A stretch of DNA of 7,050 bases, from contig JAFZNF010000104.1 in NCBI GenBank assembly GCA_017553025.1, positions 1 to 7,050 on the forward strand, in the 5' to 3' direction. The stretch comes from Clostridia bacterium (GTDB taxonomy: Bacteria > Bacillota_A > Clostridia > UBA1381). The position numbers and the translations under genes are program-made. This document shows positions 1-6,422 of the stretch, piece after piece. The notes under the pieces were generated by a model. The model searched no databases. It was given only the letters and a program-made list of their open reading frames with translations, and was not told the DNA's origin. How positions within the stretch are numbered: position 1 is the first letter of the stretch; each line of letters starts with the position of its first letter.

Positions 1-557
1 ATAAATCCTTTGGGCACTTTAAATACAGGGTTCCCCTCTTTACAGTAAATGCTGTTAAAACGCTCTGCAATATCCCTTGTTATCTCAATATGCTGCATCT
101 GATCCTTTCCCACAGGCACTAAATCCGCCTGATACAAAAGAATGTCTGCCGCCATCAAGACAGGATATGTAAAAAGTCCTGCATTTATGTTATCTGCGTG
201 CTTTGTACTCTTATCCTTAAACTGGGTCATACGCGAAAGCTCGCCCATATATGTATAGCAATTAAGCACCCACGCAAGCTGTGCGTGACAGCTAACCTGC
301 GACTGCACAAAAAGCAGGCACTTTTCGGGGTCAATTCCGCAAGCTATATAAATTTTTAAAAGGTCGAGTGTTCTGCGCCTTAACTCCTGCGGGTTTTGGC
401 GCACAGTAATAGCGTGCATATCCATCATCGCATAAATGCAGTTATACTCCTCTTGAAGACTGACCCAATTTTTTATTGCTCCCAGATAGTTTCCGAGCGT
501 AATATTGCCTGATGGCTGTACGCCTGAAAATATTGTCTTTTTATCGTCCATATTCAT
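1..557 (-). CDS. trpS: Tryptophanyl-tRNA synthetase, N-terminal part (cut by left edge)
   Basis: Class I aminoacyl-tRNA synthetase that activates tryptophan with ATP and charges tRNA-Trp in the cytosol. The first 185 residues are present; bacterial TrpRS is usually about 330 aa, so the C-terminal part with the KMSKS loop lies beyond the edge. Visible motifs are the start block [17 protein letters not shown] (residues 10-26), whose TLGN is the TrpRS form of the HIGH signature, then [21 protein letters not shown], and the tryptophan/ATP-pocket block [18 protein letters not shown] near residue 160. Two starts are possible. ATG at 557 overlaps the stop of the upstream aminotransferase by one base, with GGAG (562-565) only 4 nt away. 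ATG at 551 has the same GGAG 10 nt away and gives an N-terminus two residues shorter. Either start fits the family. It is the last visible gene of the gltX-glnS-aminotransferase-trpS run. Identity is secure; the exact start is not. Confidence 0.96.
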   Translation of the reverse strand, partial: MNMDDKKTIFSGVQPSGNITLGNYLGAIKNWVSLQEEYNCIYAMMDMHAITVRQNPQELRRRTLDLLKIYIACGIDPEKCLLFVQSQVSCHAQLAWVLNCYTYMGELSRMTQFKDKSTKHADNINAGLFTYPVLMAADILLYQADLVPVGKDQMQHIEITRDIAERFNSIYCKEGNPVFKVPKGF

Positions 558-1753
558 TATTCTCCGATTTTTTCTTTTAAAAGCGCACCTATTGCCTTTA
601 TTCCCTCTTCTATCTTTTCCTCGGGCATAGTAGAGTAATTAAGGCGGAAAGAGCTTGTTTCTGCATCAATATCAGTCGCAAAATTGTTGCTCGGCACAAA
701 TGCAACCTTGTATTTTTTAACAGCCTCCATTGAAAGCGCCTTTGCATCTATACTTTCAGGGCAGTACACAAGTATGAAAAGTCCGCCCTCCGGCTTTGTC
801 CAGCTGACGCCGTTCGGGAAATATTTTTCCATACATTCGAGCATAAATCTGCATTTTCTTCCGTAAACATCACAAGCCTTTTTAATATGCGCCGAAACAT
901 CATATCTTTTCAAAAACTCTGTCGCAATCATTTGTGTGAGGCAAGGAGTGTGCACATCATTCACCTGCTTCATAATCTCAATCTTGTCGCAAAGCTCGCC
1001 TCTTGCTACAAGATAGCCTATTCTGAGCCCAGGTGACAGGATTTTGGACAGGGAGCCTGCATAAATTACTCTTCCCTCGCTGTCGAGTGATTTTATTGTA
1101 GGTACGTCCTCTCCTGCAAACCGCAAATCCCCGTACGGATTATCTTCTAAAATCAAGCAATCGTATTTCTCTGCAAGCTCCAGCATTTTCTTTCTTTTTT
1201 CAAGTGACATTGTAATGCCCGTAGGATTTTGGAAATTAGGAATTGTATATATGAGCTTTACCTTGTTACTTCTAAGCACCTCTTCAAGCTCTGCCATATT
1301 CATACCGTCGCTTTCCATACTTACGCCGATTAAATTTGCGCGGACGCTCCTTAAAGAGTTTAGCGTCCCTACAAAGCTCGGCGCCTCAACAACGACGCAG
1401 TCATCATCTTCAACCACAACACGTGCTGCTAAATCAATCGCTTGCTGTGCGCCTGTTGTGATAATTATTTTATCCTCCTCTAAAAAGGACGAAATTTTCT
1501 CTGTGCGTTTTTTAAGCTCCTCTTTTAGAGGTGCATATCCGTCTGTTGTGCCGTATGCGAGCGCTTTTTTGCCGTTTGTCTTTAAAATTTCAGCCGAAAC
1601 TTCTGCCAAAAACTCTGTCGGGAAAAGTTCAGGGTCCGGCGAGCCTCCCGCAAGCGAAATTACCTCGGGGTCTGCCATAAGCTTAAACATTTCCCTTATT
1701 CCCGACGCTTTTAGAGGCTTTGCACGGCGGGTCATATATTTTTCAAATTCCAT
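557..1753 (-). CDS. PLP-dependent aminotransferase, class I/II (LysN/ARO8/MocR-domain-like)
   Basis: Fold-type I pyridoxal-phosphate enzyme, 398 aa, cytosolic, expected to move an amino group between an amino acid and a 2-oxo acid. Landmarks visible in order are: the substrate-loop block [13 protein letters not shown] (33-45); cofactor-phosphate segment TTGAQQAID (99-107); PNFQNPTG (172-179) with PLP-contacting N176; LEDNPYGDL (202-210) with ring-nitrogen partner D204 and Y207; [15 protein letters not shown] (233-247) with Schiff-base lysine K237; and SSFRLNYS (367-374) with the substrate-carboxylate arginine R370. All catalytic residues are present. Length and motifs match stand-alone 2-aminoadipate/aromatic/branched-chain aminotransferases related to the MocR C-terminal domain, with no GntR-type DNA-binding domain. 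The ring-stacking aromatic position appears to be F127 (EAPSF) rather than the more usual tyrosine. The start is supported by AAAGGA (1762-1767) 8 nt upstream. It lies 20 nt after glnS and its TAA overlaps the trpS ATG. Substrate cannot be decided from sequence. Confidence 0.93.
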   Translation of the reverse strand: MEFEKYMTRRAKPLKASGIREMFKLMADPEVISLAGGSPDPELFPTEFLAEVSAEILKTNGKKALAYGTTDGYAPLKEELKKRTEKISSFLEEDKIIITTGAQQAIDLAARVVVEDDDCVVVEAPSFVGTLNSLRSVRANLIGVSMESDGMNMAELEEVLRSNKVKLIYTIPNFQNPTGITMSLEKRKKMLELAEKYDCLILEDNPYGDLRFAGEDVPTIKSLDSEGRVIYAGSLSKILSPGLRIGYLVARGELCDKIEIMKQVNDVHTPCLTQMIATEFLKRYDVSAHIKKACDVYGRKCRFMLECMEKYFPNGVSWTKPEGGLFILVYCPESIDAKALSMEAVKKYKVAFVPSNNFATDIDAETSSFRLNYSTMPEEKIEEGIKAIGALLKEKIGE

Positions 1754-1773
1754 ACTCTTATTCCTTTCACCGA

Positions 1774-3435
1774 TTATTCACGTATCTTTGCCCAGCTGTC
1801 CTTTAATGCGACAGTCCTGTTAAATATAATATTACCGGAGGTTGAGTCCTTATCACAGCAAAAATATCCGAGTCTTAAAAATTGGAAGGTATCCCCCGCC
1901 TTTACAGTCTTTAAACTGCTCTCAATTTTACAGCCTGTTAGTGTTTCAACAGAGTTGGGGTTTAAATTTTCCTCAAAACTTCCGACTTTACTTTCGTCAG
2001 ACGGATTTTCAACATTAAAAAGCCGTTCATACAGATTTACGGTAGCGTCAAAGCAAGAGCCACAGCTTACCCAATGGATTGTGCCCTTAACCTTTCTTCC
2101 GTCAGGTGCGTCTCCGCCCTTGGTTTCAGGGTCATAGACCGCGTGTATCTCTGTTACATTCCCGTTTTCGTCCTTTATGCAGGAGGTTGCAGTAACATAA
2201 TACGCACCCTTTAAGCGCACTTCTCTGCCAATTGATAAGCGGAAATACTTTTTGGGCGCCTCCTCCATAAAATCTTCGCTTTCAATCCAAAGATTTTTTG
2301 AAAACTCCGTCTTTCTTTTACCCAGCTCCGGCTTTTGCGGATTTATTTCAACTTCAATTTCCTCGGTTTTGCCCTCGGGGTAATTATCAATAACCAGCTT
2401 TACAGGACGCAAAACAGCCATTGCGCGGTCAGCATTTCTGTTAAGATTTTCCCTTACGCAAAACTCCAGAAGTGAAAAATCTATAACGCTGTTGGCTTTT
2501 GCAACGCCTATCTTATCACAAAAATCGCGGATTGCTTCACTCGGATAACCGCGTCTTCTCATACCGCACAGCGTTCCCATTCTGGGGTCGTCCCAGCCTG
2601 ATACAATTTTATCCGCAACGAGCTTTAAGCATTTTCTTTTGCTTGTTAATGTGTAATTTAAATTCATTCTGGCAAACTCAATCTGCCTTGACGGATTTTC
2701 AAAGCCCAGCTCACGCAAAAACCAGTCATATAGTGGTCTGTGGTCTTCAAACTCAAGCGAACAAAGAGAGTGCGTTACACCCTCCACCGTATCAGAAATG
2801 GGGTGCGCAAAATCATACATAGGGTACACACACCACTTATCTCCGGTTCTGTGGTGAGACTGGTGCATAATGCGGTAAATTATCGGGTCGCGCATATTGA
2901 GATTAGGCGACGCCATATCGATTTTTGCACGCAAAACCCTTGCGCCGTTCTCAAATTCGCCGTCTGTCATACGCTTAAATAAGTCAAGATTTTCTTCTAT
3001 TGACCTTTCTCTATATGGGCTTTCCTTGCCTGGCTCGGTGAGAGTTCCGCGGTATTCCCTGATTTCATCGGCAGATAAGTCATCAACATATGCCTTGCCC
3101 ATTTTTATCAACTTTATCGCACATTCGTAAATATCATCAAAATAGTCGGACGCATAAAGGAGCTTGTCCCATTTAAATCCGAGCCATTTTATGTCCTCGC
3201 ATATCGCATCAACGTACTCTACGTCCTCTTTTGACGGATTTGTATCGTCAAGACGCAGATTGCACGTTCCGCCGTATTTTTGCGCGTTTCCGAAATCAAT
3301 GCATATTGCCTTTGCGTGACCTATATGCAAATATCCGTTAGGTTCAGGCGGAAAACGCGTCTGAACGCGGTCATAAACTCCTTCCGACAAGTCTTTTTCT
3401 ATCGCATCTTCAATAAAGTTTTTTGATTCTTCCAT
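1774..3435 (-). CDS. glnS: Glutaminyl-tRNA synthetase
   Basis: Class I synthetase that charges tRNA-Gln directly with glutamine. It is 553 aa, essentially the length of the E. coli enzyme (about 554). Domain order: Rossmann catalytic domain with [18 protein letters not shown] (28-45) holding HIGH at 37-40 and RLDDTNP (61-67); acceptor-binding insertion; second signature [12 protein letters not shown] (257-268), where TSKRK stands for KMSKS; then [18 protein letters not shown] (281-298) and the two-barrel anticodon-binding region (about 340-553). The EPNG sequence before HIGH and the two-barrel C-terminus distinguish it from GluRS. The start has CCTCC/GGAGG (3445-3449) 9 nt upstream. It lies 18 nt after gltX and 20 nt before the aminotransferase, clearly in one transcription unit. 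Many Firmicutes lack this gene and make Gln-tRNA by amidation through GatCAB; some Clostridia carry glnS, probably of horizontal origin. No truncation or frameshift is seen. Confidence 0.97.
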   Translation of the reverse strand: MEESKNFIEDAIEKDLSEGVYDRVQTRFPPEPNGYLHIGHAKAICIDFGNAQKYGGTCNLRLDDTNPSKEDVEYVDAICEDIKWLGFKWDKLLYASDYFDDIYECAIKLIKMGKAYVDDLSADEIREYRGTLTEPGKESPYRERSIEENLDLFKRMTDGEFENGARVLRAKIDMASPNLNMRDPIIYRIMHQSHHRTGDKWCVYPMYDFAHPISDTVEGVTHSLCSLEFEDHRPLYDWFLRELGFENPSRQIEFARMNLNYTLTSKRKCLKLVADKIVSGWDDPRMGTLCGMRRRGYPSEAIRDFCDKIGVAKANSVIDFSLLEFCVRENLNRNADRAMAVLRPVKLVIDNYPEGKTEEIEVEINPQKPELGKRKTEFSKNLWIESEDFMEEAPKKYFRLSIGREVRLKGAYYVTATSCIKDENGNVTEIHAVYDPETKGGDAPDGRKVKGTIHWVSCGSCFDATVNLYERLFNVENPSDESKVGSFEENLNPNSVETLTGCKIESSLKTVKAGDTFQFLRLGYFCCDKDSTSGNIIFNRTVALKDSWAKIRE

Positions 3436-3453
3436 TTTCTTCTCCCTCCGTGC

Positions 3454-5106
3454 TTACTTAAGCAAGGAAATTGCCCTGTCAATTCTTTTTATAAATTCAT
3501 CATATCCCAAAACCTGTATGATTTCATAGAGGTCGGGAGTATTGTGCCTGCCCGTCACAGCAACACGGATAACCGATGCAACATCGCCCACGTGTCCTTT
3601 AAAGTCATCGGGGTTTTTCTTATACATCTTGGGCGCCTTGGCATAGCCAAGCCTTTCCGCCATTTCGCGCACTTTAGGAAACCATTCCTCCTGTGTTTCA
3701 AATTCATTATACACTTTTTTATATTCTGTCAAAATCTCAATCATATCTTCCTTTTCAAGGTTTTCCTGCCACTCGAAATTTTCGGGTTCCCGGAAGAAAT
3801 ACTTTGTATATTCTACAGTATCCTCCCATTTTGCAATATCCTTTCTCGGCTTTTCATTTCCGCGCTCTATTCCGAAAATCTTAAGCGCATAGTCCTTATT
3901 GCTGTTCAAAAGCTCTGCAAAGTCTTTATTATATGCTGATGCCCACGCAAGCGTTCTTTCAAATACCTCCTCTTTTGGAAGAGTGCATATATAATTTTTG
4001 CTTATATCGTTAAGTTTCATAAGGTCGAAAAGCGCGCCTGCTTTACTCATATTTGACAATTTGAAATCAAAATCATCTCTTTTAGCGCTCGGATTTTGCG
4101 CACGCCACTCTTCAAAGTTCGAGTTTGCGATTGTCAAAAGGTATTCCAAAACCGCCTCTTTAGGGTATCCTGCCTCGTGATAATAGGAAACGGCCGCCTC
4201 GGGGTCCTTTCTTTTGGAAAGCTTGCGTTTTCCGCCCGTCTCTATATCCTCCTTCATTATAGGCGAAATATGCGCATACCTTGGGCAATCAAATCCTAAA
4301 ACCTCAAAAAGCTGAAGATGTATCGGTGCTGATGAAATCCATTCATCTCCCCTTATAACGTCGGTTGTGCGCATAAGGTGGTCATCTACAGCGTGTGCAA
4401 AATGATATGTCGGTATCCCGTCGGTTTTCAAAAGCACAATATCCTGCACATTTTCAGGCATTTCAATCTCGCCCTTTATGGCATCGTCAAATTTTATTCT
4501 TTTGTTTTCGTCACCTGCGGATTTTAGCCTTACAACATACGGTTTCCCGCTTTTAATGTTTTCTTCAATTTCTTCATAGGAAAGGTTTCTGCATTTTGCA
4601 AATTCACCGTAATAACCAGGGTTTTGCTTTCTTCTCTCCTGCTCCTTTCTTATGGCATCAATTTCCTCCTCGGTGCAAAAACAAGGGTATGCAAGACCCC
4701 TTTTTACCAAATCTTTGCAATAGGTTCGGTATATTTCTTTTCGTCTGCTCTGCATATAGGGACCGTAATCGCCTACACTTTCAGACTCGTTTATCATTCC
4801 CTCGTCTATGGTTATTCCGAAATCGGCAAGACCTTTAACAATACCCGCAACACCGTTTTCGACTTCACGTTTTTTATCTGTATCTTCAATCCGCAAATAA
4901 AATACTCCGCCCGATCTTTTCGCCGTCCTCTCGCCCACAAACGCAGCAAAAAGTCCGCCTATATGCAAAAAACCTGTAGGGCTCGGCGCAAATCTTGTAA
5001 CACGCGCGCCTGCCGGCAGACTGCGCTCCCGATATTTTGCCTCAAAATCTGCAGGTATTTTTTCTATATCCGAAAACAGAAGCTCTGCCAGTCTTTCATT
5101 ATCCAT
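3454..5106 (-). CDS. gltX: Glutamyl-tRNA synthetase, long clostridial-type
   Basis: Class I synthetase charging tRNA-Glu with glutamate. It is 550 aa against about 470-490 for most bacterial GluRS. The first 34 residues precede the usual start block TRFAPSPTGFLHIGG (37-51), with HIGG as the HIGH signature at 48-51. Next come FYLRIEDTD (69-77), the tRNA/glutamate-site stretch DGIPTYHFAHAVDDHLM (229-245), IRGDEW (251-256), and KMSKS-like KLSKRK (295-300). LSNMSKAGALFDLMKLNDISKN (350-371) opens the helical anticodon-binding part. A zinc-knuckle-like site is partly kept: C142 and C144 (PCFC), and C172 (KCRN), but the position of the E. coli histidine ligand is asparagine N174. The start is set by GGAGG (5114-5118), 7 nt upstream. 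It is the first gene of the run, right behind the promoter. Whether it is discriminating (tRNA-Glu only) cannot be read directly, but the neighbouring glnS makes a discriminating enzyme plausible. Confidence 0.96.
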   Translation of the reverse strand: MDNERLAELLFSDIEKIPADFEAKYRERSLPAGARVTRFAPSPTGFLHIGGLFAAFVGERTAKRSGGVFYLRIEDTDKKREVENGVAGIVKGLADFGITIDEGMINESESVGDYGPYMQSRRKEIYRTYCKDLVKRGLAYPCFCTEEEIDAIRKEQERRKQNPGYYGEFAKCRNLSYEEIEENIKSGKPYVVRLKSAGDENKRIKFDDAIKGEIEMPENVQDIVLLKTDGIPTYHFAHAVDDHLMRTTDVIRGDEWISSAPIHLQLFEVLGFDCPRYAHISPIMKEDIETGGKRKLSKRKDPEAAVSYYHEAGYPKEAVLEYLLTIANSNFEEWRAQNPSAKRDDFDFKLSNMSKAGALFDLMKLNDISKNYICTLPKEEVFERTLAWASAYNKDFAELLNSNKDYALKIFGIERGNEKPRKDIAKWEDTVEYTKYFFREPENFEWQENLEKEDMIEILTEYKKVYNEFETQEEWFPKVREMAERLGYAKAPKMYKKNPDDFKGHVGDVASVIRVAVTGRHNTPDLYEIIQVLGYDEFIKRIDRAISLLK

Positions 5107-5141
5107 TATATTTCCTCCATACTTAATTACACAACTATACT

Positions 5142-5156
5142 ATTGTATTATACAAT
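5142..5156. promoter_or_regulatory. 15-bp perfect palindrome over the gltX -10 box (possible operator)
   Basis: ATTGTAT-T-ATACAAT reads as a perfect 7-1-7 inverted repeat on either strand. It covers the whole -10 hexamer and extends toward the transcription start. A dimeric repressor bound here would block polymerase. The sequence is AT-rich, so a chance palindrome is possible; no matching regulator is encoded in the window. Confidence 0.4.
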
Positions 5157-5175
5157 CTTTTCCTGCCAATATCAA
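5147..5175 (-). promoter_or_regulatory. Sigma-A-type promoter of the gltX operon
   Basis: On the minus strand TTGATA (5170-5175) and TATAAT (5147-5152) are separated by exactly 17 nt. The -10 is a perfect consensus and the -35 matches four of six bases. Transcription should begin near 5140, giving a leader of about 34 nt that holds the gltX GGAGG. There is room for no T-box or other long leader. This is the only strong promoter seen for the whole four-gene run. Confidence 0.8.
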
Positions 5176-5202
5176 GCAAATACGAAAAAAAACCGCTAAA
5201 TA

Positions 5203-5222
5203 TATGTGATTTTTTGCACATA
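5203..5222. repeat. Short inverted repeat TATGTG / CACATA
   Basis: A 6-bp perfect stem (5203-5208 with 5217-5222) flanks an 8-nt loop containing six T. It lies just upstream of the gltX -35 and next to the larger hairpin. It could be a protein-binding site or may be incidental in AT-rich DNA. Confidence 0.3.
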
Positions 5223-5264
5223 AAAAGAGACCTTAAAGAAAAAAATCTTTTAAAGTCTCTCTTT
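5222..5264. terminator. Terminator-like imperfect hairpin between divergent genes
   Basis: AGAGAC (5226-5231) pairs with GTCTCT (5255-5260). After a C/A mismatch, TT pairs with AA, and AAAGA (5235-5239) pairs with TCTTT (5246-5250) around an A6 loop, with one bulged T. Outer AAA (5222-5224) can pair with TTT (5262-5264). T runs follow the stem on both strands: TTTT on plus, TTTTT on minus. It therefore resembles a weak bidirectional intrinsic terminator. Both adjacent genes point away from it, so it does not end either of them. It could be an attenuator in a longer leader of the gene at 5375, the end of a small RNA, or a relic of a lost gene. Confidence 0.55.
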
Positions 5265-5340
5265 TGGGGGTAATGTATTTTGTGAGGTTACTTATATTTT
5301 TGCCAATAATTTTATTGTTATACATATTTTTTTAAAATCA

Positions 5341-5367
5341 TATAGATAAATATGGAATAAAAGGAGG
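5341..5367 (+). promoter_or_regulatory. Ribosome binding site and weak -10 candidate for the propeller-like gene
   Basis: GGAGG (5363-5367, within AAAGGAGG) sits 7 nt before the ATG at 5375 and fixes that start firmly. TATAGA (5341-5346) is a possible -10, but its best -35 partner, TTGTTA (5315-5320), lies 20 nt away, which is long. TTGCCA (5300-5305) has no good -10 at 16-18 nt. The ribosome binding site is strong; the promoter is only a guess. Confidence 0.5.
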
Positions 5368-5374
5368 AAACTGT

Positions 5375-6370
5375 ATGAGCAATTATCTTATTATGCCGAA
5401 AAATTCTTCAGAGCTTTACTTTTATAAGCCTTACGAGGGAATATGCGTAAGAAAATGCAGTCTTCAAGGAATATGGCAGGAGCATACAAGCGTATTTTCG
5501 GGAGGCAGGGACGGCTTTGGCATATATTGCACAAGAGACAAAAATGTTCATTTGATATGCACCGACCACAATAACAACCTTATTTATGCGGTAAGCGATG
5601 CCGACGGCTGGAAAAAATATGTCATTTCAAAGCTCAGCGCCGACATTTCCGTTTCGGATATAAGGATTTGCAGTGTACGGGGAAGATTGAATTTTATCTA
5701 TTCCGCACTCTATAACGGTGAAAATTTGCTTGTTCACTGTATCCTCGGCGACCACGCAAAACCGTCCACAGTTGATATTTGCGAAACTCCTCACTTTTTC
5801 ATAAAGGGAACCAGAGTTTATTATACAAATTCAAAAGGGATTTTGGGATTTGTAAATATTTCGGACGAAAAGCCGTCAGGGTTCAATCCCGTATATGAAG
5901 ATGCCCATTTCGGCACCGTATATGATATAGACGGAAAGGAAAAAATTCTCTTTGCAAGAGAGGGATGCGTATATTTAGGCAACAAAGAGGTTGCTCGTGA
6001 CGTGCACCTTGAAATGCCGATTTTAGTAAGTGCACGCGGTAAAACCTACATAATGTGGAAAAGCGGAAATTTTATACGCTACGTATCAAGCGATGATGGC
6101 AAAAATTTTGGCAAGCCTATGCGGTTTATGAGCACGGGGCGTTTAATTGATATTTATACCGCGCAAAAGGGTGACGGATTTTTAAACTATTACGGTTACC
6201 ATAACGCCCGTGGGCTTGTACTTTTGGGAAATCCCGACATCTTTGAAAAATCTTTTGATTACACAGCACAAAAGGAGGCGGAGCTTGAACGCGTGAAAAA
6301 TCTGCTTAACCAGACACAAAAGGAAGTTGTCGCTGCCAAAAGGAAATTGCACGGCTTGGCAAGGTTATAG
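5375..6370 (+). CDS. Unrecognised protein, probable beta-propeller with C-terminal coiled coil
   Basis: 331 aa, family not recognised. Residues about 10-290 look like six or seven successive blades of roughly 40-50 residues, each with short beta-strands rich in Tyr, Phe, Ile and Val separated by Gly/Asn/Asp turns (for example NVHLICTDHNNNLIYAVSD, GRLNFIYSALYNGENLLVH, GKTYIMWKSGNFIRYVSSD). SSDDGKNF (238-245) fits the Asp-box pattern S-x-D-x-G-x-x-F/W found in sialidase-like and other propellers; SDADGW (74-79) is a degenerate version. Residues about 294-328 (beginning YTAQKEAELERVKNLLNQTQ) are charged, heptad-like and helical, suggesting a short coiled coil. There is no signal peptide, lipobox or membrane segment, so it is likely cytoplasmic. 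A strong GGAGG supports the start. It stands alone between the divergent gltX operon and a convergent membrane gene, so context gives no function. The propeller fold is inferred from pattern; no catalytic residues are claimed. A binding or scaffold role is as likely as an enzyme. Confidence 0.85.
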   Translation: MSNYLIMPKNSSELYFYKPYEGICVRKCSLQGIWQEHTSVFSGGRDGFGIYCTRDKNVHLICTDHNNNLIYAVSDADGWKKYVISKLSADISVSDIRICSVRGRLNFIYSALYNGENLLVHCILGDHAKPSTVDICETPHFFIKGTRVYYTNSKGILGFVNISDEKPSGFNPVYEDAHFGTVYDIDGKEKILFAREGCVYLGNKEVARDVHLEMPILVSARGKTYIMWKSGNFIRYVSSDDGKNFGKPMRFMSTGRLIDIYTAQKGDGFLNYYGYHNARGLVLLGNPDIFEKSFDYTAQKEAELERVKNLLNQTQKEVVAAKRKLHGLARL

Positions 6371-6396
6371 GTACTCTGACCGAGCGGAAACAAAAA

Positions 6397-6422
6397 AAGG
6401 ACTGATATTTTAATCAGTCCTT
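6397..6422 (-). terminator. Intrinsic terminator between convergent genes
   Basis: A perfect 10-bp stem, AAGGACTGAT (6397-6406) with ATCAGTCCTT (6413-6422), closes a 6-nt loop. On the minus strand it is followed by a run of T (seven counting the stem base), an excellent terminator for the membrane gene, whose TAA (6421-6423) overlaps the stem. On the plus strand the T tract is interrupted (ACTTCTTTTTC), but it may also stop transcription from the propeller-like gene, which ends 26 nt before the stem. Confidence 0.88.

Larger units (their letters stand above)
5107..5374. other. Divergent intergenic region between gltX and the propeller-like gene
   Basis: This 268-nt AT-rich stretch separates leftward gltX from the rightward gene at 5375. 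From left to right it holds the gltX ribosome binding site, the gltX promoter with its palindrome, a short inverted repeat (5203-5222), a long terminator-like hairpin (about 5222-5264), a weak rightward promoter candidate, and the rightward ribosome binding site. I found no tRNA, T-box motif or convincing protein gene in it. A 20-codon hydrophobic reading frame at 5273-5335 is present but poorly supported. Confidence 0.8.

Noticed and set aside
1215..1823. 202-codon plus-strand open frame opposite the aminotransferase
   Set aside because: It is antisense to a fully motif-supported aminotransferase, has long serine/threonine runs typical of a shadow frame, and matches no family.
2499..3130. 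Several overlapping plus-strand open frames opposite glnS
   Set aside because: All are antisense to conserved GlnRS motifs and show no recognisable domains.
3544..3939. 131-codon plus-strand open frame opposite the gltX anticodon-binding region
   Set aside because: It is rich in Phe, Ile, Leu and His as expected from the complement of Lys/Glu/Asn-rich coding, with no start signal.
4624..5199. 191-codon plus-strand open frame opposite gltX running into the intergenic region
   Set aside because: It lies almost entirely antisense to gltX, crosses the gltX promoter, has no ribosome binding site, and its composition looks like complement-strand translation.
5107..5374. T-box, riboswitch or tRNA gene in the divergent region
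   Set aside because: I looked for a T-box core, conserved riboswitch sequence and a cloverleaf and saw none; the only structures are the simple hairpins listed.
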